Source: Bradyrhizobium yuanmingense (GTDB lineage: Bacteria; Pseudomonadota; Alphaproteobacteria; Rhizobiales; Xanthobacteraceae). From it: a stretch of 64,000 bases of DNA. The position numbers and the translations under genes are program-made. The stretch covers positions 558,001 to 622,000 of the forward strand of contig NZ_FMAE01000001.1 of assembly GCF_900094575.1 (NCBI RefSeq), given 5' to 3'. Each line of letters begins with the position of its first letter. Position 1 is the first letter of the stretch. This document shows positions 53,284 to 59,985 of the stretch, in pieces. The notes beneath the pieces were generated by a model that saw only the letters and a list, made by a program, of their open reading frames with translations, made no database searches and was not told the DNA's origin.

Positions 53284-53304
53284 TTTGTTCTCATATCGAA
53301 CAAA
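53284..53304. promoter_or_regulatory. operator-like palindrome upstream of the ferredoxin gene
   Basis: TTTGTTC-TCATATC-GAACAAA is a perfect 7-bp inverted repeat with a 7-bp spacer, 20 bp before the ferredoxin start and just before its GGAGG site. It shares the GTTC...GAAC core with the palindrome at 53132. Confidence 0.6.
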
Positions 53305-53323
53305 CTTAGGAAACGGAGGTCGG

Positions 53324-53638
53324 ATGCCGCGAGTGAGATTTGTCCAGCAGGACGGCAGCGGAAAATCCATCGAGGTCGGACGCGACGTGAGCGTGATGCT
53401 CGCGGCCGTCCGCAACGGTATTCACGGCATCGACGGCGAATGCCTCGATTGCGCGACCTGTCACGTCTACGTCGATGAAGAACAAGCAAGCTCTCTCCCT
53501 CAGCCGAGCGAAGAAGAGCTCGAGTTGCTGTCCGCCGTCTCGGGAGAGCGAAAGCCGAACAGTCGGCTGAGTTGCCAGTTGAAGGTGCCCGCCCCTCTCG
53601 ACGAGCTGGTGGTCCATGTGCCGGCGAGGCAATCATGA
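53324..53638 (+). CDS. [2Fe-2S] ferredoxin with a shortened cluster loop
   Basis: A 104-residue adrenodoxin/putidaredoxin-type ferredoxin. GIDGECLDCATCHVYV holds Cys40, Cys43 and Cys46, and Cys84 lies in SRLSCQLKV. Standard members have C-x5-C-x2-C-x36-37-C; here the first gap is only two residues (C-x2-C-x2-C-x37-C), so three residues are missing from the loop while the rest keeps the normal spacing. The codons were read one by one. The protein should carry electrons from the reductase to the Rieske oxygenase. It overlaps the reductase gene by 4 bp; GGAGG precedes the ATG at 53324. Confidence 0.85.
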   Translation: MPRVRFVQQDGSGKSIEVGRDVSVMLAAVRNGIHGIDGECLDCATCHVYVDEEQASSLPQPSEEELELLSAVSGERKPNSRLSCQLKVPAPLDELVVHVPARQS

Positions 53639-54873
53639 CAGGGCTGGTCGTCATCGGCGCATCATATGCCGGGGTTCAAGCCGCTCTCACGGCTCGTGAC
53701 GCCGGCTATTCTCAGCCCATCACCATTGTGTGCGACGAAGAGTGGCTGCCCTATCAGAGGCCGCCGCTATCCAAGGACTTCCTTCTCGGGCGCATCAGCG
53801 AGCAAAATCTGATCTTGCGCGACGAGACTTTCTTCGAAGGCAAGCAGATCAATCTCGTTCTTGGGCAGCGCGCCACGCTGCTCGATTTGCACGCGCGACA
53901 GGTCACTCTGGCCGGCGGCAACGCTTTGAAGTTTGAAAAACTCCTCTTCGCCACGGGCTCGCGCGCGCGGCGCATCGCGGTTGAGGGCGCGGACTTCGAT
54001 GGAATTTTCTATCTGCGTTCGGTGACCGATGCGATCGACCTGAAGGCAGGTCTGGCCAATGCTGCGGAGATTGTCATCGTCGGCGGCGGCTTCATAGGGC
54101 TGGAAGTTGCGGCCTCCGCGGCAAAGCTGGGCAAGAAGGTCACCGTCGTGGAAGCGAGCAGCCGCCTGCTTGAACGTGCCGTCTCGCCGGTCTTGTCGAC
54201 CTTTCTTCTTGATACGCATTTGCGGGCTGGCGTCGACGTGATGCTCGACGAAACGGTTGCTTCCTTCAAAGGAAACAATCGAAAAGTTTCCGCTGTCGTG
54301 CTGGGCAACGGTGCCGTTGTCCACGCCGACCTGGTGCTGGTGGGGATTGGTGGTGTCGCCAATGACGAGATCGCGCGCTCGGCGGGGCTTAGATGCACGA
54401 ATGGAATTGTCGTTGACGCGCACGGACAATGCGAAACATCGGACATTTTCGCGGCCGGTGACTGCACCAACCACTTCAACCGCTTTTGCGAAAGCTGGGT
54501 GAGATTGGAATCGGTGCAAAACGCCCAGGATCAAGCGAAGGCCGCTGGACTGGCGATCGCCGGCGCTCGAGCGCCCTATGAGAATGTGCCGAGGTTCTGG
54601 TCCGACCAATATGACGTCAAGCTGCAGATCGTCGGGCTGGCCGGACGATATGATCGGCAGGCGGTCCGAGGTTCGGTCGACGACGGAAGATTCTCGGTCT
54701 TCTACTATCGCCAGGGCCGATTGGTCGCGGTGGACAGCGTCCACCGGCCAGGCGAGCAAATGGCAGCCCGACGCCTGATTGCGGCGGGAATCTCCCCTGC
54801 ACCGGAGCAAGCCGCAGACCCTTCCTTTGACCTCAAATCCCTGGTGACAGCCGGAGACAAGGCTGGCGCCTAG
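53635..54873 (+). CDS. FAD-dependent ferredoxin reductase
   Basis: A 412-residue reductase of the putidaredoxin/rhodocoxin-reductase group. FAD-binding GASYAGVQAALTARDAGY at the N-terminus, PYQRPPLSKDFLLG near residue 40, an NAD-binding GGGFIGLEVAASAAKLGKK in the middle and DIFAAGDCTN near residue 280 are all present. It should transfer electrons from NADH to the ferredoxin encoded just before it, with 4-bp overlap. The pair feeds the Rieske oxygenase in the divergent unit. Confidence 0.92.
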   Translation: MTGLVVIGASYAGVQAALTARDAGYSQPITIVCDEEWLPYQRPPLSKDFLLGRISEQNLILRDETFFEGKQINLVLGQRATLLDLHARQVTLAGGNALKFEKLLFATGSRARRIAVEGADFDGIFYLRSVTDAIDLKAGLANAAEIVIVGGGFIGLEVAASAAKLGKKVTVVEASSRLLERAVSPVLSTFLLDTHLRAGVDVMLDETVASFKGNNRKVSAVVLGNGAVVHADLVLVGIGGVANDEIARSAGLRCTNGIVVDAHGQCETSDIFAAGDCTNHFNRFCESWVRLESVQNAQDQAKAAGLAIAGARAPYENVPRFWSDQYDVKLQIVGLAGRYDRQAVRGSVDDGRFSVFYYRQGRLVAVDSVHRPGEQMAARRLIAAGISPAPEQAADPSFDLKSLVTAGDKAGA

Positions 54874-54933
54874 CGCGCGGATTTGTGATGGTTCTCGCTT
54901 TCGAGAGGCCACTGAGAGGGACCGCCCAATAGA

Positions 54934-55728
54934 ATGCCGAGGCTGAAGCGTACGGAAGAAGAGGAAAAGGCGCGGGAGGGCAGCGAGTTCATCGAGACCC
55001 TGGATCGGGGTCTTCGCGTGATACAGTCGTTCGGTATCGATCGCCGTCCAATGACCCTCAGCGACCTCTCCAAGAGCGCGAATCTTCCGCGGGCGACGGT
55101 GCGCCGGATTCTGATGACCCTCGTAAAATCCGGATTCGTCGCGGGCAACGAGCGGTTGTTTTCGCTAACGCCCAGAGTGCTGCTTTTGGCTTCGGCCTAT
55201 TTGACGTCGAACCAAATCAGCACCGTGATGCAGCCGTTGATGGACGAGGTCGCCGGCAAGGCCAGGGAGGTCTGCTCCCTTGCGGTCCTGGATGGCGAAG
55301 AGGTCGTTTTCATCGCCCGCTCGAGTCCGGCGCGGGTATTTTCGACCGGACTGGACATAGGATATCGGCTGCCGGCTTTCTGCACGTCGGTGGGACGCGT
55401 TCTGCTGGGCAGATTGGCAAACGACGAGCTGACGAGAACGGTCGACGGCATGAAGCTGGCGGCTCTGACCCAGTCGACGCTGGTCGACAAATCGGCAGTG
55501 ATTGCGACGATCATTGCCGACCGCACCAAAGGGTATAGCCTTGTCGATCAGGAAGCCGAAGAGGGCTTTCGGTCGATATCGGTGCCAATTCGCCGCTACG
55601 ATGGCGCCGTCATCGCGGCCGCAAATATCGGCGCTCATGTCGATCGCATCACGACCGGTGAGATGATCGATCGTTTCCTGCCTCTCCTCAAGGAGATGTC
55701 CCTCGCCGCGCAGCCCCTGCTCGTCTGA
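54934..55728 (+). CDS. IclR-family transcriptional regulator
   Basis: A 264-residue protein: winged helix at residues about 18-80 (SLGLRVIQSF-like LDRGLRVIQSFG, then NLPRATVRRILMTLVKSGFV), followed by an effector domain with GRVLLGRL, KGYSLVDQEAEEGFRSISVPI. It belongs to the PcaR/PobR/CatR-like subgroup controlling aromatic catabolism. TCTCG-CTTT-CGAGA (about 54891-54904) in the 60-bp gap before it may be an autoregulatory site. It probably acts on the GTTCGA-type palindromes of the divergent promoter region. Confidence 0.9.
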   Translation: MPRLKRTEEEEKAREGSEFIETLDRGLRVIQSFGIDRRPMTLSDLSKSANLPRATVRRILMTLVKSGFVAGNERLFSLTPRVLLLASAYLTSNQISTVMQPLMDEVAGKAREVCSLAVLDGEEVVFIARSSPARVFSTGLDIGYRLPAFCTSVGRVLLGRLANDELTRTVDGMKLAALTQSTLVDKSAVIATIIADRTKGYSLVDQEAEEGFRSISVPIRRYDGAVIAAANIGAHVDRITTGEMIDRFLPLLKEMSLAAQPLLV

Positions 55729-55756
55729 GAAGCTGCCGCCTTTTGGCGAGCACCCG

Positions 55757-56098
55757 TCATTTTAGCCGTTTCTTGTAGGCGACCGGGTCCATGTCACGGA
55801 CATCCACGCTTATGCTGGCCACATCCGGGCATCGCTCTGTCATCGTCCGTCGAAGGCTCGTACTCAGCTCAACCTTCTGGTCGGGCGATCGACCTTCGAG
55901 CAAATAGACAGACAGATGCACGAAGCTGTCACGCTTCCCGGCAACCAGGAAATCGTTGTAGACGCACGCCCGCACCTTGACGTCCTCCGCCTTCATGATG
56001 CCCGTTCGCCAAGCGGCTTCAAAGAGCGCTTCCATCAAGCCTGCTACGTCGTCGCGAGCGAGCGCCCCTTCCGAATATTCGATCACCAAGTGCGGCAT
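55757..56098 (-). CDS. 5-carboxymethyl-2-hydroxymuconate isomerase-like protein
   Basis: A 113-residue protein of the CHMI family. The mature N-terminal Pro (MPHLVIEYS), the VRACVYNDFLVAG strand and FVHLSVYLLEGRS fit the tautomerase-fold isomerase that follows meta-cleavage of homoprotocatechuate. Length is slightly below the usual 120-126. No ring-cleavage dioxygenase is in the window, so the pathway context is incomplete. It follows the decapitated gene at 56126 on the same strand, 27 bp away. Confidence 0.75.
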   Translation of the reverse strand: MPHLVIEYSEGALARDDVAGLMEALFEAAWRTGIMKAEDVKVRACVYNDFLVAGKRDSFVHLSVYLLEGRSPDQKVELSTSLRRTMTERCPDVASISVDVRDMDPVAYKKRLK

Positions 56099-56125
56099 GA
56101 CGTTGTTCTCGTTTTTAGGTGGCGT

Positions 56126-56301
56126 TCATGAGATGACCTCACCGTCGTAGACCGTTCGCCCCTCAACGTCGCCATCTTTGTCGCGGCGGGTCATGGTTCG
56201 CATGGGGAAGGCCCGGTCGGCGGAATCTTTGCCGAGAAACACCCTGTGCAGCGCAGAGCTGCGCAGCAGCTCCCCAGCCAGGCCGGTTTCGTGGGTGATT
56301 T
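56126..56301 (-). pseudogene. 3' remnant of a gene truncated at the tRNA
   Basis: The frame ends HRVFLGKDSADRAFP ... RTVYDGEVIS and looks like the C-terminus of a protein, but going upstream it runs straight into the tRNA-Gln gene, so its 5' part is gone. No plausible start or ribosome-binding site exists; the first ATG leaves only about 25 codons. The original protein could not be identified. It lies directly upstream of the CHMI-like gene and would once have been in its operon. Confidence 0.45.
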
Positions 56302-56319
56302 CAGGCGGGGCGGGAGATC

Positions 56320-56394
56320 TGGCTGGGGCGGGAGGGATCGAACCTCCGAATGGCGGAATCAAAATCCGCTGCCTTACCGCTTGGCTACGCCCCA
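56320..56394 (-). tRNA. tRNA-Gln (TTG)
   Basis: The minus strand folds into a full cloverleaf: 7-bp acceptor stem TGGGGCG/CGCCCCA, D arm GCCAAGCGGTAAGGC, anticodon stem GCGGA/TCCGC with loop TTTTGAT (anticodon TTG), variable loop, and T stem GGAGG/CCTCC with loop TTCGATC. The discriminator base is G and CCA is encoded at 56320-56322. It marks the right edge of the lower-GC catabolic block. Confidence 0.95.
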
Positions 56395-56636
56395 ACAGAC
56401 GACGAACGGAACGGGCAGAACCGGCACCCGCAGATTCCCGTCGGTCGCAGCCGGTCTATAGGGAGCGGCGCGGCATTTCAACCGCCTGGAGGGGCAAAAA
56501 GGGCCCGGCGGCCGACACTCTATGCTGGGCCCCGACGGCCTGCCCGTTCCGGCCAGGCCATCCGGCGTCCCGGCAGTTGAGACCGCTCCCGTTTCATGGG
56601 AATACGGCGCCAATATCTGTTCTCGGGGAGTGAGCC

Positions 56637-58415
56637 ATGACCTACCGCGCGCCGATTTCTGACATGCTGCTGTCGCTCAACCATGGCGCGGGCCTCAAGG
56701 CCGCCCTGGAGGCCGGCCATTACGGCGATTTCGATGCCGACCTCGCGGCCGCCGTGCTGGAGGAAGCCGGCAAGTTCGCATCCGACGTGCTGGCGCCGCT
56801 CAACAAGATCGGCGACGAGCACGGCATCAAGCTCGAGGATGGCAAGGTCACGACCGCGCCGGGCTGGCCTGACGCCTACAAGCGCTGGACCGAGGGCGGC
56901 TGGAATGCGGTGTCCGGCCCGGAAGATTTCGGCGGCCAGGGCCTGCCGCTCGCGATCAATGCCGCCTGCACAGAGATCTGGAGCGCGGCCAACGTCGCCT
57001 TCGGCCTCTGCCCGCTGCTGACGGCATCGGCGATCGAGGCGCTGGACGCGCATGGTAGCGACGAGCTGAAGACAATCTATCTCGAAAAGCTCGTCTCCGG
57101 CGAATGGACCGGAACGATGCAGCTGACCGAGCCGCAGGCCGGCTCAGACGTCGGCGCGCTGCGCACCCGCGCCGAAAAGCAGGCGGACGGCACCTATCGC
57201 ATCAAGGGGACGAAGATCTTCATCACGTATGGCGAGCACGACATGACCGACAACATCGTGCATTTCGTGCTCGCGCGTCTGCCCGATGCGCCCGCCGGCA
57301 CCAAAGGCATTTCGCTGTTCCTCGTTCCCAAGTTCATGGTCAACGCGGACGGCTCGCTGGGGCCGCGCAACGACATCTATGCGAGCGGCGTCGAGCACAA
57401 GCTCGGCATGCATGCTTCGCCGACCTGCACCATGACCATGGGCGATCATGGCGGCGCGATCGGCTTTTTGATCGGCGAAGAGAACCAGGGCATGCGCTGC
57501 ATGTTCACGATGATGAACCAGGCCCGCCTCGGCGTCGGCCTGGAGGGCGTCGGCGTCGCCGACCGCGCCTACCAGCAGGCCCTGTCGTATGCGCAGGAGC
57601 GCCGCCAAGGCCGCGCGGTAGGCAAGAAAGGCGACGGCTCGGATCCGATCTTCGTGCATCCCGACGTCAAGCGCATGCTGATGCGGATGCGGGCCCAGAC
57701 CGCGGCCGCCCGCACCATCTGCTATGCGACGGCTGTTGCGATCGACGTCTCGACCCGCGCCAAGTATCCGACGGTGCGCGCTGAAGCCGCCGCACGCGCG
57801 GCGCTGCTAACGCCGATGGCCAAGGCCTATTCCACCGATATCGGCAACGAGGTCGCCTATCTCGGCGTGCAGGTGCATGGCGGCATGGGCTTCATCGAGG
57901 AGACCGGCGCGGCCCAGCACTACCGCGATGCCCGCATCACCGCGATCTACGAGGGCACCAACGGCATCCAGGCGATCGATCTCGTCACGCGCAAGTTAGC
58001 TGCCAATGGCGGCGCATCGGTGTGGGCGCTGCTCGACGAGCTCTCGGCAACGGTCAAGCAGGTGGAGGCCTCCAACGATCCCGCTTTCGGCACCACCGGC
58101 ACCAAGCTGCGCGAGGCGCTGGAGGCGCTCACGCGCACCAGCAAATGGCTGCTGGAGCGCGTTGCCTCCGCGCCGAACGACGCGCTTGCGGGGGCGACGC
58201 CCTATCTGCAGCAATTCGGCTCCACGCTCGGCGGCTGCCTGCTCGCCTCCGAGGCGCTCGCCGCCAAGGCCGAAGGCCTTGGCGACGCGCCACGCTACGT
58301 CGCGCTGGCGCGCTTCTTCGCCGAGAACATCGCGGTGCAGGCGGGCGCGCTCGAGCGCACCGTGACCGAGAGCGCAGAATCGGTCGCAGCGGCGGATGCG
58401 GCGCTGCTGGGGTAA
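56637..58415 (+). CDS. acyl-CoA dehydrogenase (DmdC/long C-terminal type)
   Basis: A 592-residue acyl-CoA dehydrogenase with the extra C-terminal domain. MQLTEPQAGSDVGALRTRAE is the FAD-contact motif, and AIYEGTNGIQAIDLV carries the catalytic Glu region. The N-terminal start MTYRAPISDMLLSLNH is typical of this long group, which includes 3-methylmercaptopropionyl-CoA dehydrogenase; other substrates are equally possible. GGGAG precedes the ATG at 56637. It is separated from the MFS gene by a palindromic repeat. Confidence 0.92.
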   Translation: MTYRAPISDMLLSLNHGAGLKAALEAGHYGDFDADLAAAVLEEAGKFASDVLAPLNKIGDEHGIKLEDGKVTTAPGWPDAYKRWTEGGWNAVSGPEDFGGQGLPLAINAACTEIWSAANVAFGLCPLLTASAIEALDAHGSDELKTIYLEKLVSGEWTGTMQLTEPQAGSDVGALRTRAEKQADGTYRIKGTKIFITYGEHDMTDNIVHFVLARLPDAPAGTKGISLFLVPKFMVNADGSLGPRNDIYASGVEHKLGMHASPTCTMTMGDHGGAIGFLIGEENQGMRCMFTMMNQARLGVGLEGVGVADRAYQQALSYAQERRQGRAVGKKGDGSDPIFVHPDVKRMLMRMRAQTAAARTICYATAVAIDVSTRAKYPTVRAEAAARAALLTPMAKAYSTDIGNEVAYLGVQVHGGMGFIEETGAAQHYRDARITAIYEGTNGIQAIDLVTRKLAANGGASVWALLDELSATVKQVEASNDPAFGTTGTKLREALEALTRTSKWLLERVASAPNDALAGATPYLQQFGSTLGGCLLASEALAAKAEGLGDAPRYVALARFFAENIAVQAGALERTVTESAESVAAADAALLG

Positions 58416-58440
58416 GGTGAGCGCCGCAAACGCGACATCG

Positions 58441-58525
58441 TAGCCCGGATGGAGCGTAGCGAAATCCGGGAAAGTCTCACCGCGGATACAGCGGTCCCGG
58501 ATTGCGCTGCGCTCCATCCGGGCTA
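58441..58525. repeat. 85-bp palindromic repeat overlapping a stop codon
   Basis: TAGCCCGGATGGAGCG(T/C)AGCG at the left and its inverse at the right form 30-bp arms with 2 mismatches; the centre (ACCGC ... GCGGT) is itself palindromic. The outermost TAG on the minus strand is the stop codon of the MFS gene, so the element extends into coding sequence. Confidence 0.85.
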
Positions 58526-59755
58526 CAAAGCTGCGACCTGAGCCCTTCTCCCCGGCCGCCACAGCACCACGCCCGCCGCGGCGAGATCGAGCACCACGCA
58601 GATCGCAAACGCCGTCGTGTAATTGCCCGTAACGCTCCGCACGAGACCGACGACACCGGGGCCGAAGGCGCTGACGATGCCGCTGATCGAGGTGCCCAAG
58701 CCCACCGCGGTCGCGAAGGCCGAAGCACCGATCTCGCGCTGGATGATCAAGGGCGGGAACGTGATCATGTTCCCCATCGAGAAGCCGTAGACGGCGCAGC
58801 AGGCCAGCAGCACGGTCGGGCTCGTGCTTTGCAGAGCCACGAACAGCGCAGCCGCCTGGCTCGTCATCGAAACCGCACAGGCGAGCCGGGCATCGAGCCG
58901 GTCGACGAACAGGCCGAGCGAGAGGCGCCCGACGATCGCCATCGCCGCCATGATCGTGACGGCAAGCCCTGCGGCGGAGCGGCCGATCAGCGGCTCGAGA
59001 AACGTCACCTGGTGGACGATGAAACCCATCTGCGCCAGCAGCGCGAACGCGATCGGCAGCACCATGGTCCAGAACGCCGCGTTGGCGAGCACCGCCTTGC
59101 GCGAGCGAACCGGCGCTGAGGAGCCGGAGGAACGTCCGCCCGCTGCAGGCGCCATGCCTGCGGGCCAGCCGATGAAGGTCACGACCGCCGGCAGCACCAG
59201 CACCATCATCGCGAGGGTCGCCGCCAGCATCGCGGAACGGAAGCCGATGCTGCCGGTCAGCGACAGCAGCAGCGGGACGAGAATGATGCCGCCGCAAGTC
59301 GCGCCGTTGAAGGCAAGGCTGAGCGCAAGCCCGCGCCGCTGCTCGAACCAGGAATTCAGCACGGTCGCGATCACCACCGTGCCCATGCCGGTCCAGCCGA
59401 CCGACATCAGCGCATAGGCGAGATAAAGCTGCCAGGGCGTCTGCACCAGCGCCAGCAGCACGGTCGAAGCGCCGAGCGCCGACACGCCGCACAGGATCAG
59501 CGCGCGCAGCCCGATGCGCTCGAGCAGGTCATCGGTGAAGATGACGAGCACGGAGGTCAGGAGAAACGAGAAGGTGCTGGCCGCGGAGATCAGCGTGCCC
59601 GGCCAGCCGTGAGCGCGCTGCAACTCGGCGAGATAGACGCCTTGGCCGTAGAGGCCGAAGCCGAACATGAAGAAGGCCATCAGGAAGCACGCCAGCACGA
59701 CCCGCCAGCCGCGATAATACGGTGAGGATTCGTCGATCCGGGGGGCGGCAATCAT
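58523..59755 (-). CDS. MFS transporter
   Basis: A 410-residue protein with twelve membrane helices. LERIGLRALILCGVSALG between helices 2 and 3 and LSLGLFVDRLDARLACAVSM after helix 8 are degenerate copies of the MFS loop motif. The YYRGWRVVLACFLMAFFMFG start resembles oxalate/formate-antiporter-like MFS proteins. The substrate is unknown. The stop TAG comes from the flanking palindrome. Confidence 0.88.
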   Translation of the reverse strand: MIAAPRIDESSPYYRGWRVVLACFLMAFFMFGFGLYGQGVYLAELQRAHGWPGTLISAASTFSFLLTSVLVIFTDDLLERIGLRALILCGVSALGASTVLLALVQTPWQLYLAYALMSVGWTGMGTVVIATVLNSWFEQRRGLALSLAFNGATCGGIILVPLLLSLTGSIGFRSAMLAATLAMMVLVLPAVVTFIGWPAGMAPAAGGRSSGSSAPVRSRKAVLANAAFWTMVLPIAFALLAQMGFIVHQVTFLEPLIGRSAAGLAVTIMAAMAIVGRLSLGLFVDRLDARLACAVSMTSQAAALFVALQSTSPTVLLACCAVYGFSMGNMITFPPLIIQREIGASAFATAVGLGTSISGIVSAFGPGVVGLVRSVTGNYTTAFAICVVLDLAAAGVVLWRPGRRAQVAAL

Positions 59756-59985
59756 GAATCTGACGGTCTGTCTGAAGCGAACGGGGCCGGATCGTGCCCC
59801 ACAACCAGCGGTTTTTCAAATGAAACATTGTAGCTAATTGTTGCGGCACGTAGCGGACCTGGCATTCATCGAGCGGCATGGCTCGTGCGATGATGGGATT
59901 GTCGGGGGAACGACGCTGCGCGTGCCTCAAAAATGACGACAACAACCTTCGTGAAATCTTCGCGCCGAACGAATAGTCTAACTCC
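59756..59985. other. 230-bp divergent promoter region
   Basis: It lies between the MFS gene and the 5'-nucleotidase gene. No palindrome or RNA was recognised. Confidence 0.35.

Noticed and set aside
53439..53470. Sequencing error as the simple explanation of the short ferredoxin loop
   Set aside because: The reading frame is intact before and after, and exactly three codons are missing, which a random single-base error would not give; it remains possible but is not favoured.
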